64,000 bases of DNA from Corella eumyota (Eukaryota; Chordata; Ascidiacea; Phlebobranchia; Corellidae), in assembly GCA_963082875.1 (NCBI GenBank), contig OY720101.1, positions 8,990,001-9,054,000 on the forward strand. The letters are read 5' to 3'. The position numbers and the translations under genes were made by a program. This document shows positions 11,581-24,073 of this stretch, piece by piece. The notes under the pieces are model-generated. The model had not been told where the DNA came from. It did no database searches and saw only the letters and a program-made list of their open reading frames with translations. Each line of letters begins with the position of its first letter. Position 1 is the stretch's first letter.

Positions 11581-14500
11581 ATGGATACTACTACAGTTCT
11601 AGCAACTGAACCACCACTGCCTCCAGCGGGAGGACTTGAAACATGGGACATTGTAGTTATTATTATATATTTTGCTGTTATTTTAGCTGTTGGAATATGG
11701 GTAAGTCCATTGTTTATCTTAATAAAATTGCAGTTCGACTATATTTTTTTTAACCAAACTAGTAAACCAATGTAAATTACTTGTTTTAAAATATTTTTTG
11801 AGACTAAATTAGCCCGAAGCCTAAAAAAAGAGAACAAGAACACGGGCTAGTTGTAGCCTATGTATAGTTATTGGCATTTTTGTTACGGCATTTTATTTTT
11901 ATAAAATACAGGCGATGTGTAGAGCAAATAGAAGTAACGTTTCTGGATTTTTTTTGGCTGGAAGGGACATCACGTGGTTTCCAGTCGGCGCCTCGCTTTT
12001 TAGCAGCAACATCGGAAGTGGGCATTTTGTGGGCCTTGCTGGTACTGGTGCGGCAGCAGGAATTGCGCAAGGCTCATTTGAGTGGAATGTAAGTTCATGT
12101 TACTTGTAATAATCAGTCTGGTTAAACATTCTTTGTTGTTTTGGCGTGCCGCAAACTTTACCTTACGTAATTTTTTTATAGATAAAATGACACAAAATCT
12201 AATGCATGACCAAGGCGTGCTCAGCACATGTTAAAGGCTGATGTAGCTTACTTTTTTTAATTTTAGGCTATGCTTACTTTATTACTTCTTGGTTGGATAT
12301 TTGCACCTATTTACATCGCGTCAGGGGTTGTTACAATGCCAGAATATATGCGCGAGCGCTTTGGGGGCCAAAGAATACGTATCTTCCTTTCGGTGCTTTC
12401 CCTTCTGATCTACGTGTTTACAAAAATTTCGGTAAGCGTGTCAAGACCAAATTTTGCACATTAAAATATATATACCCTTTGTTTTTATCTCGATAGACCG
12501 TAGTTTTTGCATAAGAGCTTTTATTTGTTGTCTTATTTTTTTAGGCTGACTTGTTTGCAGGAGCAATTTTCATCCAGGAAGCTTTGGGATGGGATCTTTA
12601 TCTTGCCATAGTTATTTTGCTCATAATTACTGGACTTTACACTATTACTGGTGGCTTAGCTGCGGTTATTTACACAGACACCGCCCAGACCTTTATCATG
12701 CTTATCGGGGGACTCACCATGATGGGTTTATGTAAGTGTTTAAAAAAAATAATTTTGATTCAATGTTTAATTTAAGCACTTTTTTAAAATGTTCAGTTGT
12801 ATTACACGCCAAAGTTAAATAGGAAAGAGGATTGGGGCAAACAGGGTTATATATTAAGTTTATTTAAAGGGCAGGGTATATATAGGTTATTTTGGCATTT
12901 GTTTAAAGTCAGTAAGTCTTTACGATCGGCTTATGGTATTTGCGGTTCATTAAAATTGGTAGAATTAGTAGGATTCAGAAAAAATTTGATTTAAAGTTTA
13001 TGTATTTATATCAGATAAAAGCCCCTTTTAATTAAAAAAATACCGTTGTTTAGCTTTTAACTACATTGGGGGTTATGACCAACTTGAACCCCAATACTTT
13101 GATGCCATTCCTGATGTAAGACCCCCTAACACATCATGTGGGGTACCACGCCCCGACTCCTTTCATGTGTTTAGAGACCCAATCACCTCTGATTTACCCT
13201 GGCCGGGAATGATTTTTGGAATTACTATTATTTCAGTTTGGTACTGGTGCGCTGATCAGGTATATTTATTTTTATTTTTGTATTAAGTTTTGGCTCTCTT
13301 TTGCTTAAAAAAAGGCTGTAAAATTGTTTTTTCTTACAATGCGTTTAATCAATTTGCTAAAAATAGTTATCTTATATTAAGTAAGGTTGTGTGTGATTGA
13401 TTAGCATAAACTGTTGTTTTACTTAAAACAATCACAAAAACAAAGCTAACACCAATTTCAGGATTATTTTACAACAAATACCGCTAACGCCCTTTTTTAT
13501 AAAAATAACTTTGCTTTTGTACACACTGTATTGTTTGACATTTTTATTAGTTGATCATAAGGTTGTAAAAACACCCTTAATAGTTAATAAATGATTAACT
13601 TTGTTGCAAACATGCAGAATGGCACATATCATCTGTAACTAAGTTGCACAATCCACTCCTATTGACTTTCTATGGTTCTCCTGAAATGCAAATAATTATT
13701 TAATCAATGCCCTTTAATTACTAAGAACTGTTGAAGTGTTTTGTTGGCCAAAAATTTTCCACTTTTTATTTATGTAAATAATTCAAAAAAGCTTTTTTGG
13801 TTGATGGTTAGCCATTATAAAATAGCTAACCATATAATAAACTTATTGCGGTTGCAGATGGTTTTATTGGTATATATTAAAATAGTGCAAATAAATTGTT
13901 AAATTTTTATACTGTCCCGCAAAACATTTTATTATGTTACCCTTAGTTTATTTTAAACATTTTTATTTAATATTTAGATTCAATGTTTTAGTTTTGTAAA
14001 AATGTTTTCTTGTATTTTTGCCAATAATTAACAAGTGTTTGCCTACTTTGGGTAAAAGAAGGTAAAAGTTTAAACATATTGTGCACACATTACTTAGAAC
14101 TTTGGAGAGCTCAAATATGTGTCACTTAGTACTTTAAACACAACCTGTAAATTGAAATGACAGTTTATTTTTAATGAAAAAGTTATCACAGGCAATGGGT
14201 GTGCAAAAAATTATTACTTTTAAGTTATATAAATTTTTTGGTAAAAATTAATTGATCTAACATTTTATTCAGAAGGACCCCTCTGATTTAAGCTCTCTTT
14301 TAAATTTCTAGCTCTTCTAAAACTAATTGCTAAAATCTAGTGCAATTTTTGTTTTTAAATTTGTATTTAATTGCTTGTTTTTTGTTTGCAGGTTATTGTA
14401 CAACGAACTCTAGCTGCAAAAAGTTTATCTCATGCCAAAGGTGGATGTGTCATTGCCGGACTTTTGAAGATCTTGCCAATGTACATGATGGTAATGGTGG

Positions 14501-17500
14501 GAATGATTAGCAGAATTATTTTTCCAAGTCAGTTATGCAACTTTAAAATAAATATCACCAATTATAGTGTAAAATTAAAGAGGCTATCCTTAGATACAAT
14601 AAAATTCTATGATTTGCACGACCTAAACATAAAGTTACAACTGTTACCCCGACCCAGTCTCGAGTTGCAAGCAATTTGGGATATTATATAGATTATAATT
14701 CCCCGATAATTATGCTGCTGATTAAGTGCTGGCTCAGCAGGAGTTTATACCGTTTATAGCGCTTTACTCAAGGGTGGTGCTACAGCATTAAAGCAGTGGG
14801 GATTAAACCCACGACCTCATGTGTGGTGTAGCAAGTGTTCTTACCACTACACCAAGCTGCCAGTTAATATATCAAATTTTATATCAAGCAGTTGTGAATT
14901 TTATTAAAACAAAGCTTTAATTAAGCAGGTTTTTATACCTAGCTTCATTACTAATAAACTAAATACTTCTAATTTCAAAATAATGTTATAAAGGGTCTTG
15001 TTTGTTTTTTACAATTTAAAATAAATTTTTAGACTCAATAGGATGTGCTGATCCAGAGGTTTGCTTAGAAGCTTGTGGTACAACGGTTGGGTGTACAAAT
15101 TATGCCTATGCTAAACTTGTACTTTTTATCATGCCTGTTGGACTAAAAGGTAAACAGAATAAGTTTTTTGAATTTAACCTTTTAACTTATGTTACTTTAT
15201 AGCAAAAAGTTATGTTAATTTTAAATAAAGTCTTGTTAAAAAAATGTCATCAAATAAAACTTTGTTACAATAAAAAATATGTGTGGTTGTTTACCTTTTC
15301 ATTTTTAAATTAAATGCTATCTCATCTTAAATGTTAGGCCTCCTGTTAGCTGTTATGATAGCTGCTCTAATGTCATCTCTTACATCGGTGTTTAACAGCT
15401 CGAGTACGTTGTTTACTTGTGATGTGTGGGCTAAAATAAGACCGCATGCCAAGCAGCGAGAACTTATGATTGTTGGAAGGTGACATTTTGTTTGTAATTG
15501 ATTGTGTATTCACAACACTTACCACATGGGGTCATGTGTTTGATCTTAGCTGTTTCTGTGGCATAGTAAACTTGGTAAAGCCATGATAACTAGCTTTGAC
15601 GGGTTAAATATTAAACAACAGGACTATGAATTTCTAAAACTGCCAAAGGCAACTAAAGACTAAGTCAAAAGTATGACAATTGTTATCACCCAATTGAGTA
15701 TTAATAAAAAAAATTACGTTAGTCTAGATGCATTTTAAACAATATGTATTGGTTTGTGATTACTGTCAGGAAAGGATTTTTGGTAAAACATTTCCTAAAA
15801 ATTATTTAAAATTCTAATAAAATTTGTTTAATATTTTATAAATTCAAGTTTTGCAAGAAAAAAGTTAAGCGCTTTTTAATATTAGAATGATTAAACAACA
15901 ACATGGCAGGTTTTTCTTTACCTGATATAAGTATATATATATTTACTAAATGATCTATTTTTTGTCATGAATTGACAGTTTTATACTAAATTTATTTATT
16001 TTTACAGAGTGTTCATGTTAATCATGGTAGGAGTTAGCATTGCTTGGGTGCCAATCATTCAAGCTTTTGCTGATGGTCAGCTGTTTGATTATATCCAATC
16101 AATTACGAGCTTTTTGGCCCCGCCCATCACCACTGTGTTTGTTCTGGCTGTGTTTTGGCCAAGAATGAATGAGCCGGTAAAATTTTTTTTATTTTAATTT
16201 ATTTAACTTAGTGGCAGTGATTGAAAATCCATAAGCAATGTATTACCTAAAATACATTATTTCATTAAATTTGTCAATTACTTTAATTAGTTTTTTATCA
16301 TTAGGGTACTTTTTGGGGCTTAGTGCTGGGTATGATTATCGGGGTCACTCGAATGATCATGGAGTTTGCTGTAGGCTCCCCTGGGTGTGGTCAACCTGAA
16401 TTTAGACCCATCCTTCTCTACAGAGTCCACTATCTATATTTTGCGATGATTTTGTTGTGTTGCACCATGGTTATTTCAATTATGATATCATTAGTAACGC
16501 CACCAATAGATGAACGCTGCGTAAGTTATTTTTTTTCAAAAAAAAAATTACATTTAAATTTCTTTCAAATTGGATATAACTTTTGTTAGTAAAATTTTTG
16601 AAAACTTTTTTTAAGTTGTAATTGTAATTACTGAATTCTAATAAATTTTTTTTTTTTTGTATTTTTTTACAAATTGTTTTTTGTATTTTATTTTAGCTTG
16701 TGAGGTTAACATATTGGAATAGATACAGTAAAAAAGCACGACTTACGCAAGCAGATTTGGCCCATGAGGCTAGAGTAAGTTTGTTTTTGTTTTATATATA
16801 AAAGTAGTTTTAAAAAAAAGAAATTTTTTTGTAAATTATTAGTTAAAATGCATAAAAATTATAGACTTTTTGCACTTTTGAAATACCTAAATTTTTTGCT
16901 TTTTTAAAATAGAAAAAGATGGGCAATGTCAATGAGGCATTTGAGGGGGAAGAAAAAGGCAAGGACTTAGAGACTGGAAAGAAAAACACTGACGATAATA
17001 CCTCTACACACAGTTCTAACTCCTCGCGTATTAAAATAAATATAATTAATCTGAATATAAATTATTTCTAATTTTTTTCAGTACTTATACCAAGTTTCAA
17101 ACATGTTACAGGGAACGAAATAACGGGTCGCTATTCGCTAAAAGCGAATCGTTTTTTTAAATTAGCGAATCGTTTTTTACAAATATATTAGAAATAGTCA
17201 ACAAATATATTAGAAATAGTGATAAACTCTCGTGTATATTTTTACGATCTATTTTACACCGGTTTCACACTAATTTAATTACATCATCATAATCCTGCGT
17301 AAATGTAAGTTACTATAGGGCATTTAATAACAATAACTTTCCATGTTTTGGCAATGCGTAAATTTTGCTCCCGAGATCGTTCAGTTGTTGCGCAATTTTT
17401 AAATGCATAACACAGCCTTAAAAGAATTAAAAATGTCTCGTTTTTCGTGCAAAATATTCTTAACGATTGTTTAACAATACGTTACATTTTAAAAATGCCA

Positions 17501-17884
17501 TGCAACGCGTCAAGTGTTACAAAAAAACAAAGATTATGACTTGGACCTAATAATTACTCTAAAAATGCGACCTCATTTTTAGCGAATCGTTTTTTAAACG
17601 TTAATTCGTACCCTGTGTTATAAAATTGTTTTATATTAAAATGATAAATGTTTTTAATTTTTTTTTATTTTTTAGACCAATCCGAAGTCCCGATGTGGAG
17701 AAAAGCAATTAACTTGTTTTGCGGACTGGAAGACACAAATAAGAAAATGAGTCCGGAAGAGGAAGAGTTTATGAAATCTTCCATGATCGAGATCACAGAG
17801 GAAAAATGGCCGGCAATTTATGTCAACGTCGCCGGACTAATCATGTGTTGTGCTGGAATATTTCTTTTCGCCTATTATGCCTAA
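11581..17884 (+). CDS. SGLT-type sodium/sugar cotransporter (SLC5A family)
   Basis: Thirteen exons with continuous phases: 11581-11700, 11912-12088, 12267-12431, 12545-12731, 13054-13259, 14392-14527, 15033-15149, 15338-15479, 16008-16176, 16305-16520, 16697-16774, 16913-17027 and 17676-17884. They encode about 678 aa; human SGLT1 has 664. The protein is a plasma-membrane symporter of the LeuT fold expected to couple Na+ entry to hexose or polyol uptake. Family signatures are strong: [37 protein letters not shown], TPxADSF-like [39 protein letters not shown] and FDYIQSIT. Residues equivalent to the human SGLT1 sugar site (Asn78, His83, Glu102, Tyr290-Trp291, Gln457) are all present. The protein ends in the usual C-terminal membrane helix. 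The substrate cannot be told from sequence alone. The exon 12 donor (gtatta) is weak. AATAAA lies at 17906-17911. Confidence 0.93.
14590..14865 (-). repeat. tRNA-derived SINE, intron 6 of the SLC5A gene
   Basis: On the minus strand the element starts at about 14865 with a tRNA-like head. An A-box-like TGGTGTAGTGGTAAGA is followed by a B-box-like GGTTTAATCCC. Then come a family-specific body (ctgtagc, gctataaacgg, gctgagccagcacttaatc) and a tail containing aactcgagactgggtcgg. It is the same family as the copies near 20.4, 21.4, 38.6, 42.6 and 44.9 kb. Confidence 0.75.
15510..15670 (+). repeat. Possible degenerate SINE remnant
   Basis: This stretch of intron 8 of the SLC5A gene holds aaactgccaaaggcaac, which matches the tail of the local SINE family, and a vaguely similar upstream part. 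No intact internal promoter boxes remain. The call is weak. Confidence 0.3.
17109..17615. mobile_element. 507-bp MITE (non-autonomous DNA transposon) in intron 12
   Basis: The ends are inverted: cagggaacgaaataacg on the left, and the complement of cgttaattcgtaccctg on the right. It is flanked by the 5-bp direct repeat tgtta (17104-17108 and 17616-17620). There is no coding capacity, and internal motifs such as gcgaatcgtttttt recur. The matching intron in the inverted copy (about 19480-19490) has an uninterrupted acatgttata, which is the empty site. This confirms the boundaries and the target duplication. The CAGGG end resembles hAT-like elements, but a 5-bp duplication is not typical of hAT, so the superfamily is left open. 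Confidence 0.8.
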
Positions 17885-18542
17885 ACTGCTAGATGTTAAA
17901 GTTAAAATAAAAGGCCGGTATACCTTAAATTTAATTATTACAAACTGTCCAACTTGAAATACTGTTCGAATGTGGCATTTTCTATACTTAAATATAAAAT
18001 CTAATTTTTTTGATTGGAAAAATTATTTTAATGTGGCAAACTCTTGCTAAAATAATATCAATTCTAAAGAATAATAAAAATAAGGTAATTTAATAGGTTT
18101 ATTTCTAATGGATGGTGGATCATTTGGTTTGCTACCTTTTGCCATATTTGATAAAGTTTCCTAAATTTACATAGTAACACTCATTTTAATTTTAAGTTGT
18201 TAGTGTATATTTATAATAAATGTGCATCTTAGCTAAGTAGCATAATTTTAATCAATTTGTCGCCAAAAATGCAATAAAATATGATCTTAAATAATTTAAT
18301 ATTTACGCTTTGTGCTATGCTTTATATATTATTCATATTTGTGTTTTAAATACTACTAATAGATTTATGTTGTTAGTTATTTTTTAAACCAAACATCGCA
18401 CTTATTTATAATTTTTTTCATAATTTTTTTATAGTTGTTAAATTCATTTTTAATAACCCTTAGGTAATTATCAGCACTTATTAATTTATTTTAAATTATT
18501 TGAATAATAAAGCCCCACCTTGTAAATTGTTTATTTAAAGCA

Positions 18543-18661
18543 ATATCCAAATCAAATTAAAGTTGAGTGATATCCAAAATCAAATTAAAGTCCAAATCAA
18601 ATTAAAGTCCAAATCAAATTAAAAGTATCCAAATATCCAAATCAAATTAAAGTTGAGTGTA
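18543..18661. repeat. Minisatellite, unit about 19-20 bp
   Basis: About five imperfect units of tatccaaatcaaattaaagt, some with an added tgagtg, lie in tandem within the spacer between the two inverted SLC5A arms. Confidence 0.8.
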
Positions 18662-18777
18662 TTGATGAGTTAGTAAATCTTGTTGCCTGTAAAAAAATAG
18701 CGGAACAATTAATGGTAGGCTATTTATAGCTTATTGCAAAGTGCCTAATGTGTAACAAACCATAGTATATACATTGA

Positions 18778-18825
18778 CAACTAGATTTATTTGATAAATA
18801 ACATATGGTTCGAAATCATATGACC
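18778..18825 (+). repeat. Dispersed short repeat (family copy 1)
   Basis: The core ctagatttatttgataaat, followed by atatggttcgaaatc, recurs at 41276-41315 and, more diverged, at 53422-53462. It is probably the end of a small mobile element. The body was not delimited. Confidence 0.5.
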
Positions 18826-19220
18826 TTTTTTAATATAAATAGTTATAAATATGTTTTTAATTATTAGATTAAACAAGGTGGTTTCGCTTCCTACCATTTT
18901 TATCATTGCATTTAAACAACAATTTACATTAACAAAAATTTAAATTTTTATGATTTCAATCTTAAATTTAAAAAAACAAATAGGAATTGAATTGAGATAA
19001 ACAAAATGGTAAAATTTTAACATTTTTTATTGATATTACTTATACAATTAAGAGTTTACCACATTAAAATAATTATCCCAGTCAAAAAAATTAGATTCTA
19101 CATTTTAAAATATGAGTAAAAATATAATTCTACATTTAAAGAGTATTTGAAGTTGGACAGTTTGAAATTATTGATTTGAAGTATACTAGCCTGTTATTTT
19201 TAACTTTAACATCTAGCAGT

Positions 19221-20335
19221 TTAGGCATAATAGGCGAAAAGAAATATTCCAGCACAACACATGTTTAGTCCGGCGACGTTAACATAAATTGCCGGCCATT
19301 TCTCCTCTCTGATCTCAATCATGGAGGACTTCATAAACTCCTCCTCTTCCGGACTCATTTTCTTATTTGTGTCTTCCATTCCGCAAAACAAATTAATCGC
19401 TTTTCTCCAAAGCGGGACATCGGATTGTTCTAAAAAATAGAAAAAAATTAAAAACATTTATCAATTCAATATAAAACATTTTTATAACATGTCTAAAACT
19501 TGGCCGAAATACTAAAAAAAATAATTTTTATTCAGATTAGTTATATTTATTTTAATACCCTGATAATAAATATTTACCGGACGTGGAGTTAGAACTGTGT
19601 GTAGACTTATTATGGTCAGTGTTTTTCTTTCCAGACTCTAAGTTCTTGCCTTTTTCTTTCCCCTCATATGCTTTATTGACATTGCCTATCTTTTTCTATT
19701 TTAAAAAAGCAAAAAATTTAGGCATTACAAAAGTGCAAAAAGTCTATATTTTTTATGCATTTTAACTAATAATCAACAATAATTAACATAAAAATTTCTT
19801 TTTTTTAAAACTACTTTTATAAATAAAACAAAAACAAACTTACTCTAACTTCATGGGCCAAATCTGCTTGCGTAAGTCGTTCTTTTTTACTGTATCTATT
19901 CCAATATGTTAACCTCACAATCTAAAATAAAATACAAAAAACAATTTGTAAAAAAATACGAATAGAGATTAAAAAAAAAAAAATTATTAGAATTCAAAAA
20001 TTCCAATTACAACCTAGAAAATAGTTTTATCTAAAAAAAGTTTTCAAAAATTTTACTAGTTATATCCAATTTAAAAGAAATTTAAATATAATTTTTTTTT
20101 CGAGAAAAAACTTACGCAGCGTTCATCTATTGGTGGCGTTACTAATGATATCATAATTGAAATAACCATGGTGCAACACATCAAAATCATCGCAATATAT
20201 AGATAGTGGACTCTGTAGAGAAGGATGGGTCTAAATTCAGGTTGACCACACCCAGGGGAGCCTACAGCAAACTCCATGATCATTCGAGTGACCCCGATAA
20301 TCATATCCAACACTAAGCCCCAAAAAGTACCCCAA
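19221..20335 (-). pseudogene. Inverted partial copy of SLC5A exons 10-13
   Basis: On the minus strand four segments match the last four exons of the gene at 11.6-17.9 kb: 20116-20331, 19844-19921, 19578-19695 and 19221-19429. Exon 10 differs at only about 4 of 216 bases by eye. The last exon differs at six residues, mostly conservative. All four stay open and in phase. The copy has no upstream exons: homology ends in intron 9, where a SINE fragment sits and SDR sequence follows. Its exon 10 acceptor reads tttg instead of ttag, so the conserved AG is missing. It cannot encode a transporter by itself; it would supply only the last membrane helices. Homology continues into the 3'UTR, so this is a DNA-level duplication. 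Open frames suggest a recent event or gene conversion between the arms. Confidence 0.85.
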
Positions 20336-20355
20336 AGATGGAAAACTAATTAAAA

Positions 20356-20530
20356 AAAATAATTGCCCGGTTATTATGCTGCTGATTAAGTGCTGCATCA
20401 GCAGGAGTTCTTACCGTTTATAGCGACTTACTCAGGGGCGCTACAGCACGAGAGCAGTACAGATTAAACCCACGACCTCATGGTAGTGTAGCAAGTGCTC
20501 TTACAACTACACCACGCTGCCGGTTTTATT
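20356..20530 (-). repeat. SINE fragment (head part), minus strand
   Basis: Reading from about 20525 down, it has the tRNA-like head (GGTGTAGTTGTAAGAGCAC, then GGTTTAATC), the gctataaacgg box and the agcacttaatcagcag box of the local family. The tail half is missing. It lies at the breakpoint of the partial SLC5A duplication. Confidence 0.7.
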
Positions 20531-20789
20531 ATATTAGTTACAAATAAATGATAATTTACACTTATTACTTTACTTAACCCTGTTGGTTTATTACTATAAA
20601 ACTGATTAGAAAAATCCAACCAAACAAGTTTTTGCATTTTTGCTTAAAACCAAATATTTTTTTTTTGATGACTGCCCAGTTTATATTTTTCTTAAATTCA
20701 TACTTAACAACTTAAAAAAAACCTTCGTGTGTTCTACTTTTTCTATCCATGTAACTTTAATACAAAACTATGTTTTTACAAATAAATGC

Positions 20790-23700
20790 TCAATAAGATG
20801 ATTTTGTTTTATTTTGCGTAAAAGAATTAATTTTATCAATTGTAAAAGTTTCCTCTTTTTTAATTGTTTTAAGCCTCTCTGCAAGATTTGTCCATTTTGC
20901 GCTCCTATCCCATAATTTATCAGTGGCGTCACTATCACATAAAGAACAGGTATCAGCAATTTTCGTACAATCTCTAAAAATATATAAAAATTTAGAATTG
21001 CAAAAGCAATTTGTAATTATAGTGTAAATGTCACATTTAAAATTCAACTCTTTTTAAAAAAAACATTTTAATGCCTAGTAATAAAAACAAACTAAAAAAA
21101 ATTGCTCAACTCAAAATATTGTCCTGATTTGCTTTCAAGTAAACGTTCTGTAGCCAAATAAATACTTGTTTGTGCACCTTGTAGTGGAGTTAAGATAGCA
21201 AACCAGCGTATAGGTTCTAAAAAAATTTAAATTCACAGCATCAGGTACTTGTTAAAATTTAATTTTAGGCATTTATCCTCACCTTTTCTATGTCAGTAGC
21301 TTTCAAAAAGAAACCACTATAAAGAGAAAAAGCAACTGGCAATTATAGTCTCTATAATATCCCAAACTGCCACAGGCAACTCGAGACTGGGTCGGAGTAA
21401 CTGATGTTACTCTATGTTTAAGTCGCGCATTCGACTTTCCCACATCTAGGATAAAGATATAGACAAAAAAAAAAACTGTCAACTAAAACTAATTAACAGG
21501 TTTATAATCAAGTAAAATAAAAGTTGCCTAAAATCAAGTTAGCAGGTATAAACGATATAAACGGTTTTGGGGCCAAAATTTAACTGGCAGAATAAATATC
21601 AAGCAATTGTGTTTCAACAATTAATTTGAACTGCTGAAGTCAACTTTTGGCACAGGGTTATTATAACTGATGATCTAATGCTCTATGTCTTGTCTTCTTA
21701 CATAAAATTACTTTCATATTCACTTACATATATTATTAAATATTTACACTTAAATATTTACACTAACATCAGTAAAAAATATTTACATATATTATTAAAT
21801 ATTTACAGTATAAATACTGTAAATAAAATTTACCAATTTAACACACAGGCATTGTAAAAAAACAAAATCTAATGAACAATGATATTGAATAAATTTCTTT
21901 TACTTACTAAATAAATGCATTCCTGCAGCATACATTGGTACATTCGCATATCTGTTAATATTGGTATCAACTACACCCGGACTAAGGCAGTTACTTGTAA
22001 TTTTTCCCTTATATTCATTTAATGATTTTCTATGTAAAGAATCAGTAAACCATAGGTTTGCAAGTTTGCTTTGATAATACAGTTCATTAAGCTGGTTTTC
22101 ATCTGTAAGTTCTGATTTATTTATGTCATCCAAATTAATCTATAAAAAAAATGTAGATTAAAATTAATTTTTTAAGTTAAATTAGTTTTTTTTTAGCTTA
22201 CCTATATTTTCTTTATTGACATTTAAAACTGCCACGGTCGACTTGAGATTGGGTATGGGTAATTAATAATATTCTATGTTTAGACCATAAAATTGGCCTT
22301 TCAACATCAACAATAAATGTATGCCAAATAAAACATTAGGTATAATACAAAACACTTCAAATTTATATACAAATATATATTGCTAAATAACAACACTATA
22401 ACTTCAATTAAATTTTCACAACATATACCAAAAGGCAAATTTACTTTTCCATTTTTATAAGCTCCTGATGAAACATTTATTATTCTGGCTGGTGTATTTC
22501 CATTTAACATATTGTCCAATAACAAATTTGTAAGTAAAAAATGTCCTGTTAAAAGATAAACAATATTTAAAACATTTAAAACAAATAATAGCTACTGCAA
22601 GTTTCAGGTTAAAAAAATAAGTAAAAACAATATTTTTAATTCAAATTAACAAGTAAACAAAATTAAATTAGCAGATTAAGCTATTGACTTTTTTATAGAA
22701 GTATGACTATAAATACCCTACCTAAGTGATTGACGCCAAATTGTCTTTCAAAACCATCATCAGTTGTTGAAGTTGTTTTCGGTGGACGAGGCTTCATTAC
22801 CCCAGCATTATTTATTAAAATATCCACATGAGGCAATTCTGGTTTTTCAAATATAATCATTTTAATTAAAAATCTAATGTTTAATGACTTGTATACTTTA
22901 TTAAAAGTTGTGAAAGTTAAATGTTAATGATGTTAACTAAGTTATAACAAGAGGGGCCAACATGGTGTAGTGGTTAAACACTTGGCTTTGCAACATTAGG
23001 TCATTGGTTTAATTCTTATAGTTTCCATGTTGCAATGCTCTAAATTTAAGGCACTAAAGGATATTTACTTCATGCCCAAAACAAATCTGATTATTTATCA
23101 GGTAATGATAATCAATAATATCCCAACTTGCTAAAGGCAACTTAAGACTTTACCAATTTTTGAGCAATGAAGTCAGTCACCAATGACATATTTACAAAGA
23201 ACAGAAAAAAATTAAGCATGTTATTTAAAATAAAACCTTTTCTTATATTTGCAGCAAAATCTGTAATGCTATCCATGTTCGCTAGATCTAAAAATCTACA
23301 CACAACATGTATGTTGTTACTTTTCATTCTGATATCTGTAGCAACTTTTTCACATTTTCCCATGTGTCGACATCCCATGACAACAGTAGCTCCTTAAATT
23401 TAAACAACATTATTTTGTTAAAGTTTAGTACATCACTGCATGTGTACATCTTATTTTTAAACATGAAAAACCCAACTTTTTTAAATTATAATAGCTTGCA
23501 AATTAGTTTTGACTTACTAATAATAACTTACCATAATTAAATAGGGCATTAAAGGTTAGCACCATACCAGTTATAGTTGTTGCATTTAAAGTATTTAGGT
23601 ATATCAATAAACTATCCAAGGTTAAAAAATAATTGAACATATCAATAATATATTTGCGATTAGATTACAAAATGACAAAGTTTTTTCCAACCTCGTTTTG

Positions 23701-24073
23701 CAACTTCCTTTGCAGTCTCCCTTCCAATACCGGAACTTGCTCCAGTTATAACCACAACTTTTCCATCTAATCTTTCTTTATTTGGACATTCTTTTCCGCC
23801 TCTTGTTTCCCTAAGCAAAACATTAATAAAGTTAATAAGTTTGCATAACTTTTTACACCGAAGATAATACAAGAAAATAAATATTGTCTTCTGAATCAGC
23901 ATGATCTGATGATAAACAGAGTTAGGTAATAATATTTTACCCTTTTGCCTTTACTCTTAATTCGCGCTAGTTAAATAAACTAACCTTGCTAAAAAAACAA
24001 CACCAACCCCAGTACCAATTAATGAGATGGGAAAAATAACTCTATTAAAAACTGCAGTGTTGAAAAAATTCAT
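20790..24073 (-). CDS. Short-chain dehydrogenase, retinol-dehydrogenase 11-14 type
   Basis: Eight exons on the minus strand with continuous phases: 23985-24073, 23692-23810, 23237-23392, 22722-22838, 22445-22545, 21908-22139, 21111-21216 and 20790-20973. They encode 367 aa. The N-terminus is a membrane anchor (residues 10-28). The NAD(P)-binding Rossmann motif TGASSGIG is at 52-59, NNAG at 131-134, the Ser pair INVSS near 183-187, and the catalytic Tyr215-x-x-x-Lys219 in [17 protein letters not shown] follows, as in retinol dehydrogenases, and the last exon has the typical [13 protein letters not shown]-like end. The family reduces or oxidises retinoids or lipid aldehydes on ER or mitochondrial membranes; the exact substrate is unknown. 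The sixth acceptor and the fifth donor were chosen because only they keep the frame. The C-terminus has an extra lysine-rich tail. The gene is divergent from the reticulon gene, with 556 bp between start codons. Confidence 0.88.
21337..21465 (+). repeat. SINE fragment (tail part), SDR intron
   Basis: It contains tataatatcccaaactgcc, aactcgagactgggtcgg, gttactctatgtttaagtcg and cgcgcattcgac, which are the tail modules of the local SINE, followed by gataaagatatagac and a poly-A run. The head is missing. Confidence 0.7.
22220..22325 (+). repeat. Degenerate SINE tail
   Basis: The modules aaactgccac, cttgagattgggta and attctatgtttag match the SINE tail with many changes. It lies in an SDR intron. 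Confidence 0.45.
22951..23150 (+). repeat. Old SINE copy with A-box and B-box remnants
   Basis: The sequence ggccaacatggtgtagtggt followed by taaacacttgg resembles a tRNA A-box region, and ggtcattggtttaattctta resembles the B-box. Tail modules follow (aatatcccaactt, aaaggcaacttaagac). It is clearly older than the copy at 42.5 kb. Confidence 0.55.

Larger units (their letters stand above)
17885..19220. other. Spacer between inverted SLC5A copies
   Basis: This DNA separates the SLC5A gene from its inverted partial copy. Both sides begin with homologous 3'UTR (17885 to about 18070, and about 19020-19220 in reverse). The centre is unique AT-rich sequence with a minisatellite and one copy of a dispersed repeat. 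No gene is seen. Confidence 0.6.

Noticed and set aside
19583-19765. Plus-strand open frame inside the inverted SLC5A copy
   Set aside because: It is antisense to the duplicated exon 12 and has no independent support.
22951-23150. tRNA gene
   Set aside because: A- and B-box-like sequences are present, but no acceptor or anticodon stems pair; it belongs to the SINE family.
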